DNA of 64,000 bases, from contig NZ_JAMGSI010000003.1 in the NCBI RefSeq assembly GCF_023516715.1, forward strand, positions 1 to 64,000, read 5' to 3'. The stretch comes from Akkermansia massiliensis. Its GTDB lineage: Bacteria > Verrucomicrobiota > Verrucomicrobiia > Verrucomicrobiales > Akkermansiaceae. How positions within the stretch are numbered: the stretch's first letter is position 1; every line of letters begins with the position of its first letter. The position numbers were made by a program, and so were the translations under genes. This document shows, piece by piece, positions 53,662-61,232 of the stretch. The notes below the pieces were generated by a model, which searched no databases, had not been told where the DNA came from, and saw only the letters and a list, made by a program, of their open reading frames with translations.

Positions 53662-55350
53662 TTACTTCTCTTCAGAAGGGCTCCATTCTTCGTTTTCACG
53701 GGTAGCCAGGTTGAAGGCGTGTTCCAGGCCCACCATGTCGCTGCTCGGGCGGAGAGCTTCAAAGGAGGCGGTTTCACGGCGGAGCTGTTCGGTGTCGTAA
53801 TTGACGGCCTTGATGGAAAGGCCGATGCGGCGTTCGATGCTGTCCACCTTGATCACGCGGGCGGTGATTTCATCACCCACCTTGATCACGTCCTTCACGC
53901 GTTCCACGTGGTCTTCGCTAAGCTGGGAGATGTGAATCAGGCCGTCGATGTCCCCGTTCAGGTTCACAAAGGCGCCGAAGCTGGCGATCTTGGCCACTTG
54001 GCCGGTCACCATGTCGCCCACCTTGAAGCGGTCGTTGATGGATTCCCACGGATCAGACTCAAGCTGCTTGATGCCAAGGGAGACACGCTGGTCTTCCTTC
54101 TTGATTTCCAGAACGATGGCTTCCACTTCGTCGCCCTTCTTGAGGACTTCGGAGGGGTGGTTGATTTTGCGGGTCCAGCTCATGTCGGACACGTGGATCA
54201 TGCCGTCGATGCCTTCTTCCAGGCCCACAAAGGCACCGTAGGGAGTAAGGTTGCGGACCTGGCCCTTGATAACGGTGCCGATCGGGAAGCGGGATTCGAT
54301 ATCCGCCCAGGGATTGTCTTCCAGCTGGCGAACGCCGAGGGAGATTTTCTGTTCCTTCACGGAAATGGAAAGCACCACGGCTTCGATTTCCTGGTCCAGC
54401 TTCAGCACGTCGCTCGGACGGGTGATTCTCTTGACCCAGGACAGTTCGGAAACGTGCACCAGGCCTTCCACGCCCTTTTCCAGCTCCACGAAGGCGCCGT
54501 AAGGCAGAAGCTTGGTCACGCGGCCCTTGACATGGGAATTGATCGGGTACTTGCGTTCGATGTCCGCCCAGGGATTGTCCGTCATCTGCTTCAGGCCCAG
54601 GGAAACGCGTTCCTTTTCGCGGTCCACTTCCAGAATCACGACTTCCAGGGACTGGCCGATGTGGAGCATTTCGCTCGGGTGGTTCACGCGGCCCCAGCTC
54701 ATATCCGTGATATGAAGCAGGCCGTCCATGCCGCGGAGGTCGACAAAGGCGCCGAAGTCCGTGATGTTCTTCACGAGGCCTTCCACCTTGTCGCCTTCCT
54801 TGACGGTTTCAAGGAAGCGCTGGCGCTGGTCGGCGCGTTCGGCTTCGATCACTTCGCGGCGGGAAAGGACGATGTTCTTGCGGTCGTCGTTCACCTTGAC
54901 GATCTTGAATTCGTAAACCTTGCCCACGTATTCGTTCAGGTCGCGCGGGGGAATGATATCCACCTGGGAACCGGGAAGGAAGGCTTCCACGCCAACGTTG
55001 ACCATGAGGCCACCCTTGACGACGCTCTTCACTTTACCCTTGACCAGGCCGCCATCGCGGTACACGCCCACGATCTTATCCCAGTTCTGCTTATGGGCGG
55101 CCTTTTCCTTGGAAAGGACGACGATGCCTTCGTCGTTTTCGAGGCGTTCCAGAAGGACCTCGATCTGGTCCCCCACTTCGATTTCCTCGTCTTCAAACTC
55201 GGAAATGGAAATAGCGCCTTCGGACTTGTAGCCGATGTCCACCAAAACGACTTGGGGACGGATTTCCTGGATGGTTCCGGTAACGATGGAACCTTCACGC
55301 AATTCGCGGAACTTGCTGTCAATAAGTTCCGCCAGTTCAGTTGTGCTCAT
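53662..55350 (-). CDS. rpsA: 30S ribosomal protein S1
   Basis: S1 holds mRNA on the 30S subunit. The 562 residues contain six S1/OB-fold repeats. The later four share the pattern GxVxGxVxxxxxYGAFVxLxxGxxGLxHVSxxSW (for example VKGRVTKLLPYGAFVELEKG, with IKGQVRNLTPYGAFVGLEEG). S1 is especially important where Shine-Dalgarno sequences are rare, as in this window. It has a strong terminator. A long plus-strand frame opposite it is a shadow. Confidence 0.97.
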   Translation of the reverse strand: MSTTELAELIDSKFRELREGSIVTGTIQEIRPQVVLVDIGYKSEGAISISEFEDEEIEVGDQIEVLLERLENDEGIVVLSKEKAAHKQNWDKIVGVYRDGGLVKGKVKSVVKGGLMVNVGVEAFLPGSQVDIIPPRDLNEYVGKVYEFKIVKVNDDRKNIVLSRREVIEAERADQRQRFLETVKEGDKVEGLVKNITDFGAFVDLRGMDGLLHITDMSWGRVNHPSEMLHIGQSLEVVILEVDREKERVSLGLKQMTDNPWADIERKYPINSHVKGRVTKLLPYGAFVELEKGVEGLVHVSELSWVKRITRPSDVLKLDQEIEAVVLSISVKEQKISLGVRQLEDNPWADIESRFPIGTVIKGQVRNLTPYGAFVGLEEGIDGMIHVSDMSWTRKINHPSEVLKKGDEVEAIVLEIKKEDQRVSLGIKQLESDPWESINDRFKVGDMVTGQVAKIASFGAFVNLNGDIDGLIHISQLSEDHVERVKDVIKVGDEITARVIKVDSIERRIGLSIKAVNYDTEQLRRETASFEALRPSSDMVGLEHAFNLATRENEEWSPSEEK

Positions 55351-55652
55351 TTAAATGGTTGATGAGTTAGTATTGCCGATTTTTCTCATGGCCCCTTATT
55401 GGCCGGCGGGCAATCGGGGCGCCTTCCCCCGCCGGGCGAAAAATCGGTTGCCTTCAATACCAGTTTCACGCAAGAACTCAAGGCTTTTCTTGAAAAACTC
55501 CTTCCGATTTTTTTCCGGCCCTGCGGCGCCCTGACGGATGGCGGCAAAAACAAGCGCACAAAAACCTTGTAGCCCTCCCTCCCCATGTTAAATTCCGGCT
55601 AATGGGAAAATGCGGAACATCCGCATCCATCAACCACTCCCGCCGCAAAGCC

Positions 55653-56234
55653 ATGAAAAAAATCATCCTGTCCCTCCTCGCTGCGGGGCTGTCCGGAACA
55701 GCCCTCCTTCACGCCGCGGAACCCGTCAAACTGGACCAGCCGGACCTGGAACGGGGGGCGCCAATTATGAAAGCCCTGTCCGACCGCCAATCCATCCGGA
55801 GCTTTTCTGAAAAAACGCTCTCCCAAAAAGATCTGTCAGACCTGCTCTGGGCCGCCAACGGAATCAACCGCCAGGAATCCGGCAAGCGTACCGCCCCGTC
55901 CGCCATGAACCGGCAGGACGTCAAAATTTACGTATGCACGAAAGACGCCTCCTACCTCTATGACCACAAGGCCCACGCCATGGTCCCCGTAAGCGACGGG
56001 GACGCGCGCCCGGCGGACGCGCCCGTTTGCCTGGTTCTTGTGACGGACACGGCGGAACCCTGGGCAGCCATGGACGCCGGCATCGTCTCCCAGAACATCT
56101 CCCTGTTCTGCTCCGGAACGGGACTGGCTACCTACCCACGGGCCAGCATGAACAAGGAGGCCCTGGCAAAAGCCCTGAAACTGGCCTCTCCCCAAACGCC
56201 CATGCTCTGCCATCCGGTAGGGTATAAAAAATAA
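55653..56234 (+). CDS. Exported nitroreductase-fold protein (SagB-type)
   Basis: The 193 residues begin with a signal peptide (MKKIILSLLAAGLSGTALLHA), unusual for the mostly cytoplasmic nitroreductase family. The domain shows KALSDRQSIRSFSEKTLSQ, LSDLLWAANGINRQESGKRT (FMN-binding region) and a C-terminal AxxDAGIVSQNISLFCSGTGLATYP. The family uses FMN. A periplasmic redox role is inferred; the signal could also be an anchor. ATG 55653 places the signal at the N-terminus. Confidence 0.85.
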   Translation: MKKIILSLLAAGLSGTALLHAAEPVKLDQPDLERGAPIMKALSDRQSIRSFSEKTLSQKDLSDLLWAANGINRQESGKRTAPSAMNRQDVKIYVCTKDASYLYDHKAHAMVPVSDGDARPADAPVCLVLVTDTAEPWAAMDAGIVSQNISLFCSGTGLATYPRASMNKEALAKALKLASPQTPMLCHPVGYKK

Positions 56235-56238
56235 CAAC

Positions 56239-56290
56239 TTCCGGTTCCATCCTTTGGATGGGCCGGAAAAGGGGCCATCCGGAACCGGAA
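56239..56290. repeat. Nested inverted repeat between converging genes
   Basis: TTCCGGTTCC (56239-56248) pairs with GGAACCGGAA (56281-56290). Inside it GGATGG (56256-56261) pairs with CCATCC (56275-56280). No T tract follows, but it may end both the nitroreductase and the acetyltransferase transcripts. Confidence 0.5.
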
Positions 56291-56312
56291 ATGAATTCCG
56301 CAACAGGCGGAA

Positions 56313-56789
56313 TCAGGGCTCCGGCAGAATATCCACGTAAATGCCGGGAGAGCTCCCTTCAATGGGCATCGCGCCTACCGTCCGGGCATAAAAATCGGCC
56401 GGCCCTACCCCGCCGATGATGCCGTAGGCATGCCCCATCTCACGGAGTGCGTTCAATGCGGAAACCAGCAAAACCTTGCCCACGCCGCTCTTGCGCGCCT
56501 CCTCCGCAACCCCCATGGGGCCAAGAAAACCGCGCGCCGTCACGTCATAGCAGGCAAAGCCGAGAATCTTCTTCTCCCGTGTGGCAATATAACAGGAAAT
56601 GGGCTGGCGGCTGAATGCAGTCTTCGTTTCACTCACCCACTTGGGAGAAAAATTCCGGCCTACCCATCCAGCCACCAAATGGCGTTCATAAGCCCCCGGC
56701 CGCCGGATCAAAATGCCGTCCTTCTCCAGCTTCCGCAGCTCTTCTTCAATATCGGGCAAATCATACAGCCGTACCAGCATATCCATCAT
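56313..56789 (-). CDS. GNAT-family N-acetyltransferase
   Basis: The 158 residues have an acetyl-CoA motif A region (LGPMGVAEEARKSGVGKVLL, Q/R-x-x-G-x-G/A type with RKSGVG) and the strand pattern of the GNAT fold (ISCYIATREKKILGFACYD). The substrate is unknown. The gene stands alone and converges on the nitroreductase. Confidence 0.82.
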   Translation of the reverse strand: MMDMLVRLYDLPDIEEELRKLEKDGILIRRPGAYERHLVAGWVGRNFSPKWVSETKTAFSRQPISCYIATREKKILGFACYDVTARGFLGPMGVAEEARKSGVGKVLLVSALNALREMGHAYGIIGGVGPADFYARTVGAMPIEGSSPGIYVDILPEP

Positions 56790-56884
56790 AACCCCGGCAC
56801 CGTATCACAACCAAGTGCCGCGGCGAATAAAAAAAACTGGACAAACCCTCCTTTCAACCGTAGACTTCGCCGCACCACAAACAA

Positions 56885-56961
<77 letters not shown>

Positions 56962-56972
56962 CTTTTTAAAAG

Positions 56973-56993
56973 CCGCCTTCGGGCGGTTTTTTT
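56973..56993 (+). terminator. Terminator of tRNA-Pro
   Basis: CCGCC-TTCG-GGCGG (56973-56986) followed by seven T. It lies inside the island, so the island brings its own tRNA terminator. Confidence 0.9.
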
Positions 56994-57148
56994 GTTGTTT
57001 GAATACTGCTTTTCAAACAATTTCACACCTTAGAAACCCTATTTTCCTGTTATTTTACACTAAGGTGAATATAGCCCACTAAGTTTAATAAATGGTGCCA
57101 TACTGATTGATTTTGAATCCATAAAGAGTATCAAGGACACAAAATCAC

Positions 57149-57361
57149 ATGAGCAAACCTCTCAGATTTACCATCTTCAAAATGCAACGTTGGGGCAAAA
57201 TTCTCTACAGGATCAGAATACCGACCAGATTTGCAGCATCAGGGGAAAAAACCGACTTGTACTACAAAACAAGAGCTGAGGCTGAAGAAGAACAAGCCCT
57301 GCTCAGAGAAAAGTTGCCTTGCCGCGTTCTCGCAAAGAGAGCAAGCATTCTTTGTTTTTAA
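57149..57361 (+). pseudogene. Tyrosine recombinase, N-terminal stub
   Basis: The 70 residues MSKPLRFTIFKMQRWGKILY to ALLREKLPCRVLAK match the arm-type DNA-binding N-terminus of tyrosine integrases (GKILYRIRIP, YYKTRAEAEEEQALL, the FxTKAEA pattern). The frame stops at 57361, and no catalytic R-H-R-Y domain follows. An AAGGA sequence precedes the start. Its position 190 bp past the tRNA is the usual integrase place. A small standalone gene is less likely. Confidence 0.6.
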
Positions 57362-57497
57362 AAAAAGGTTTCTGAACATCGTGTCTGGAGAAGGAACTTA
57401 CAGGTTTCCCTCTCCTGGAATCCCTCATTAAACCTACCCTTCACGATCCAGCCTCATTTGAGCACGTTTCATTAACCTGTAAATTCAAAAAGGGTAA

Positions 57498-57707
57498 GAA
57501 AAAACAGACCTTGGACAAATCATACTCCAAGAAGAATTTCGAGGAAAAAATGCTCTTGGCAATAAGGCAATCAACTACGCCGTTGTCGTCTATGATTACG
57601 ACAAAGATACTTTCCTTGACGAAAAAGCAACAACAAACACAGAGCCATCTTTCCAAGGGACTTTAATTGAAGACGTGCAAAGACACCAAGTTGAAAATCC
57701 ACAATAA
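57498..57707 (+). pseudogene. C-terminal remnant of the coiled-coil gene, module 1
   Basis: The 69-codon open frame codes EKTDLGQIILQEEFRGKNAL and ends DVQRHQVENPQ. It aligns with the C-terminus of the 147-residue protein at 60219-60662 (RTDIKAIYKFRGKNALGAKV and on). The N-terminal half is missing and stops lie just upstream. It occupies the same place before the terminator as the intact copy in module 2. Confidence 0.65.
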
Positions 57708-57709
57708 AA

Positions 57710-57738
57710 AGCCCCGCTCATATTTCATGAGCGGGGCT
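57710..57738. terminator. Bidirectional terminator hairpin, module 1
   Basis: AGCCCCGCTCAT and ATGAGCGGGGCT form a 12-bp stem with loop ATTTC, flanked by A tracts on the left. The same stem and loop recurs in module 2 (60681-60705). Confidence 0.88.
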
Positions 57739-57755
57739 GTCCCAATTTTTCAAAT

Positions 57756-58289
57756 TCACCTGGGGATTTGATCCATGACGATAAAATCCTTTTTCCCCAC
57801 ATACTCCCTCCGGGTACCAGGATCTCCATATCCGTCCCGGAAACGTACTTCCAGTTCGTATATTTTTCCGCTGGCCAGAGGTTGTAAATAGGTCAGCAGC
57901 AGGTATGCATCCTTGACGGGCACTTCATATTTTTCTCCGGGGTTCAAGGTAATAAAGCGCATAAGATCCGCGACACGTTCCATTTGATAGGAGGGAAGAT
58001 ACCATGCCGTTGGCCTTTCTCCCTTCTTTCCGTTTCCCTGACTCCATATCTTGATGATGATATTCGGCCCGCGTTCCTTGAGAGGATAGAAGTCGTCGAA
58101 AAGACGCACAGCCTTTTCTCCCTTGTTGGCAAACACAAGCTTGAAGTCCGGAAAAGCGGCTCTTGGATCGAACGAAGTCTTTTCCATCACCACGGAACAT
58201 TCAATCCCATTGTCCGCCTTGTCCCCCCATGCAGAAGCATGGAGGGACAGGCTGGCCAGAAGTCCTAAAATCTGGAAGATTTTTTTCAT
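57756..58289 (-). CDS. Small exported Ig-like protein, module 1
   Basis: The 177 residues begin with a signal peptide (MKKIFQILGLLASLSLHASAWG). The mature domain is beta-rich, Ig-like by pattern: ECSVVMEKTSFD, FPDFKLVFANKGEKAVRLFD, ITLNPGEKYEVPV, YELEVRFRDGYGDPG. It starts within TAATG of the upstream HExxH gene stop, so the two are translationally coupled. A paralogue lies at 60723-61232. It may be a partner or an inhibitor of the HExxH protein; that is inference. Confidence 0.8.
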   Translation of the reverse strand: MKKIFQILGLLASLSLHASAWGDKADNGIECSVVMEKTSFDPRAAFPDFKLVFANKGEKAVRLFDDFYPLKERGPNIIIKIWSQGNGKKGERPTAWYLPSYQMERVADLMRFITLNPGEKYEVPVKDAYLLLTYLQPLASGKIYELEVRFRDGYGDPGTRREYVGKKDFIVMDQIPR

Positions 58290-59926
58290 TACAGCACGAG
58301 TTTAGTCGCCGCCCGGAGAGTCCCCAGGAAACAATTCTTACCCTGCTGATTATAGTAGCGCGTTTCCAGTTCACAAGAACATTGTTTCCAGTCTTCCAAC
58401 TCGACGTTATCCAGACAAACCGGAATTGTCACATGGTATTCCTCTCCGGGTGCAAGCTCCCGGTAGTTCAATGCACGATGAAACGTCATTGTTCCCATCT
58501 TACGCTCAAGAACACGAACGTCTCCCCGTTCGGTTCCCAGAATCGTCATGAAGAAGAAATCGGACGTTTCGTCGTCGATTTCGTCCAGAATCCGGACAGG
58601 CAGACTTCCCTCGTTGCGGAAACAGACTGTAATTTCTCCCTGCATGAACCTGGATGTGTCAGCAATGGAGAGCTTCAGGGATGTTGATTCCTCCGCAACT
58701 GCCCTGCTCCGTGTTTTCCCTTCGTTGACCGGCGGCAGGAAGCAAGGAGGCTCAATCGTGCCGGGTTGAGTAATATCCGCAGAAACGTTCCATCCATTGG
58801 TTAACGCCTGTTCTATAACCTGAAGGGTAGCATTATTCAGGACTTGTTGTCCGGCACAATAGGGGCGGTCGTTGGCGCCGTCCGGCAAACGCATCACATA
58901 ATCTTTAACTTCGAGCCATAAAATATCTTTCCACGTTTGGACAGCCTTATTCATAGCTTCTATGGCGTCATCCATCTCCGGCTTTTCAGTGCAGGAAACA
59001 CTCTGCTTTTCCAATTCTTCCTGTATTTTTAATTCCTTCCAGTAGTATTTGTAAGCATCTTCCCATTGCCGGCGGTGGTGTTGTTCGTGCGCGAGCGAGG
59101 CGGCCTGAGTATGCCACTTCCACACTCCTGCACGAGATTGATAGCCGTTCATGCAGTCAACCGCTTCGATGGCCTCAGCCTCTGAAACGGGAGGGTTGGC
59201 CAAAGCATCTCTGTAAGAGTCAGTTTTCAGAGAAATCTTGGAACCACAAGTAACGAGCTGAAGGCGCAACCTCCATACATTGGCGGCCTCATCCTTGCAG
59301 GCGGTAACATAGAAATTTGGAGGCGTGCCCGTTGTTTCACTTCTATTCAGACTGTTGTCAATCGTAAATTCCGGGTGGTCCCATTGGATTTCGACTTGTT
59401 GAGAAGGTTCACATGTAATGGAAGCCTCCCGTTCAATCGTCCAAAGCTTGATTTTGGGAGATGCTGAAAATTCACGGTTCATGGTGGAGTTTCCCTGGTA
59501 CTTCCCTTCCATAATAGGTTTGGTATCCATGGTAACGTTGAATGCAATGGCATTGTTGCTGACAGGCTTGTAAGCGTGATTGCTGTATATCAAAGAAACC
59601 TTGTAATACCCGGCTTTCAGATATCTTGAACCCGTTTCCAGAGACAATTTCCCATTGGGCGGATCTCCTTTTTTCCCGCAGAGAAGTTCTCCTGCAAGGC
59701 TGAGGTACCCCTCATCATCGGCTTCTACACCGAAATAATACAAGCCGTCATGTTCCACCTTGATGAACATTTCGGGAGCTCCGGCACAGGTGGCATAATC
59801 CGAAGGAGTTCCGTCAAAGCCATATATCATTTCATCAACACCGAGCGTCTTGTTGATAAGAGGCTCATACCCTTGATAAATGCAGACGGGATTAACTGCC
59901 TTGTTGATTGGTATGTAATTATTCAT
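58289..59926 (-). CDS. HExxH protein with PA14-like N-terminus, module 1
   Basis: The 545 residues have no signal peptide. Residues 60-135 (YYFGVEADDEGYLSLAGE to LKAGYYKVSLIYSNHAYKP) look like a PA14-type beta domain. A conserved helix holds AASLAHEQHHRRQWED, with H280-E281-x-x-H284 as a possible zinc-peptidase site. The C-terminal third (LSIADTSRFMQGEITVCFRN to CELETRYYNQQGKNCFLG) is another Ig-like domain. The paralogue at 61229-62860 keeps the HExxH at the same residue numbers. The family is unknown to me. It is the first gene of the module operon. Confidence 0.75.
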   Translation of the reverse strand: MNNYIPINKAVNPVCIYQGYEPLINKTLGVDEMIYGFDGTPSDYATCAGAPEMFIKVEHDGLYYFGVEADDEGYLSLAGELLCGKKGDPPNGKLSLETGSRYLKAGYYKVSLIYSNHAYKPVSNNAIAFNVTMDTKPIMEGKYQGNSTMNREFSASPKIKLWTIEREASITCEPSQQVEIQWDHPEFTIDNSLNRSETTGTPPNFYVTACKDEAANVWRLRLQLVTCGSKISLKTDSYRDALANPPVSEAEAIEAVDCMNGYQSRAGVWKWHTQAASLAHEQHHRRQWEDAYKYYWKELKIQEELEKQSVSCTEKPEMDDAIEAMNKAVQTWKDILWLEVKDYVMRLPDGANDRPYCAGQQVLNNATLQVIEQALTNGWNVSADITQPGTIEPPCFLPPVNEGKTRSRAVAEESTSLKLSIADTSRFMQGEITVCFRNEGSLPVRILDEIDDETSDFFFMTILGTERGDVRVLERKMGTMTFHRALNYRELAPGEEYHVTIPVCLDNVELEDWKQCSCELETRYYNQQGKNCFLGTLRAATKLVL

Positions 59927-59939
59927 TGCTATTGTTTGC

Positions 59940-60161
59940 TGTTTATTTTTTGGAAAGACTGAACCATCAGTCTTCTAGTATCCTGCCGATGTTCCATTGA
60001 ACATATCAACACGTTTAACGCGTAGTTCACCCCACATTCGCCACGTAGGGGAAGGTTAAAACGACACGATAATCAAGCGGAAAATAAAGGGTATGAAAGG
60101 GGTACAAGAACACAACCATTGACTATCAATAGCCAAAAACTGAATTCTCTTCGTTCGGGAC
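59940..60161. repeat. Conserved leader/att repeat, copy 1
   Basis: About 222 bp nearly identical to 62873-63095. It runs from just upstream of the HExxH start codon to the tRNA-derived 13-mer CTTCGTTCGGGAC. It holds the dyads AAGACTGA-ACCA-TCAGTCTT (59955-59974) and TGTTC-CATT-GAACA (59990-60003). As the minus-strand leader of the HExxH operon, it should contain the promoter and operator. Confidence 0.9.
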
Positions 60162-60218
60162 AGAGCGGAAGCCAGAAGGGAACAGGCAAAATCAGGAATC
60201 TACACAAGAGAAAAAATT

Positions 60219-60662
60219 ATGGAATTGAAGATTTCAGAAAAGGAGCGGCAAGAACTCTTAAATCTCTTGAAGCAAACCGAATCTGAAAAGGAAAAAGCAA
60301 AAGCCATATGTGAACAAAAGCGTGTAAACAAAGAAGAGGATAAGAAAGCATTTGAAGAAAAGCTTTCACGAATGACTCCCGATGAAAAAGCCAATTACAT
60401 CTTTGCCAAACTGAAAAAGGGATATTCTGCGATCATTGAAGTTGCCATCAAAGAAAACATGCATGACCCTGACATGTTTGAGTTCATCTCTTTTACAGGG
60501 CAACCTCTAAAAGTTGAGTCTGGCCGGACAGACATAAAAGCCATTTACAAATTCAGAGGGAAAAACGCCCTTGGAGCCAAAGTCCTCAACTCTCTGGAAT
60601 GCAAAATCAATACCGACACAGGAGCACTCTACGACATCCAAAATCCCAAAGCAGGAGAATGA
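60219..60662 (+). CDS. Coiled-coil protein with a conserved C-terminal domain, module 2
   Basis: The 147 residues start with a charged helix likely to form a coiled coil (residues 1-55, LKISEKERQELLNLLKQTES). A globular end follows with FRGKNALGAKVLNSLECKIN and DTGALYD. A similar end survives as a remnant in module 1. There is no signal or membrane segment. The ATG follows an AAGAG purine stretch. The gene converges on the exported protein gene across the shared hairpin. The function is unknown. Confidence 0.75.
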   Translation: MELKISEKERQELLNLLKQTESEKEKAKAICEQKRVNKEEDKKAFEEKLSRMTPDEKANYIFAKLKKGYSAIIEVAIKENMHDPDMFEFISFTGQPLKVESGRTDIKAIYKFRGKNALGAKVLNSLECKINTDTGALYDIQNPKAGE

Positions 60663-60680
60663 ACCTTCTCCACAAAAAAG

Positions 60681-60705
60681 CCCCGCTCATATTTCATGAG
60701 CGGGG
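60681..60705. terminator. Bidirectional terminator hairpin, module 2
   Basis: CCCCGCTCAT and ATGAGCGGGG with loop ATTTC. The stem sequence is the same as at 57710-57738, and an A tract precedes it. Confidence 0.88.
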
Positions 60706-60722
60706 TAGATTTTTCAGAAAAG

Positions 60723-61232
60723 TTATTTTGTCACAAATTCTTTCCTTGCCACGTATCCTACCGAATGGCTCGGTGTCCCGTAATCGTCCCGGTAAGTCAC
60801 TTTCATCAAATACTTCTTCCCCCTTTCCAAGGGATGGAGGTAGATGACATGTTTCGCAAAATTCCGGATGGGAACCCGGAAAGGAATCCCGGGCTTCAAG
60901 GCGGTGAACTTCATGTTCGCTACACTGCGTTCAACACGGTAACGCGCCCAGTAATAAGCCATTTTTTTAGCTTCTCCATCCCATATCTCCAGAATGATAT
61001 CCGGTTTTACGTTATTTGCAGGATAGAAGCTGTCCAGCAGGCGCACTTCTTTCCGGCTTTTATTGGTAAAGATCAGCGTAAAATCCGGAAAAGGCTTGCC
61101 CGTCTCGACAGGTTCGGATGCCAGAACAACGGAACATTCCACCTCCTTGCTCTCCGGCCAAAAGTTGAATTCGCCTCCCAGGGACGGGAGGCAGGTCAAC
61201 AGGATCAGGCAGGGAAGAAGAATTTTTTTCAT
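60723..61232 (-). CDS. Small exported Ig-like protein, module 2
   Basis: The 169 residues begin with a signal peptide (MKKILLPCLILLTCLPSLGG). The mature part aligns with the module 1 copy: ECSVVLASEPVETGKPFPDF, LIFTNKSRKEVRLLDSFYP, LKPGIPFRVPIRN, KVTYRDDYGTPS. The ATG overlaps the stop of the HExxH gene (ATGA), giving translational coupling. Its sequence has drifted far from its twin, while order and spacing are kept. Confidence 0.8.
   Translation of the reverse strand: MKKILLPCLILLTCLPSLGGEFNFWPESKEVECSVVLASEPVETGKPFPDFTLIFTNKSRKEVRLLDSFYPANNVKPDIILEIWDGEAKKMAYYWARYRVERSVANMKFTALKPGIPFRVPIRNFAKHVIYLHPLERGKKYLMKVTYRDDYGTPSHSVGYVARKEFVTK

Noticed and set aside
53719-55362. A 547-residue plus-strand frame opposite rpsA
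   Set aside because: It is a shadow of the highly biased codons of ribosomal protein S1, with no domain.
57231-57431. Second frame overlapping the integrase stub
   Set aside because: It has no domain match and lies out of frame with the recognisable recombinase N-terminus.
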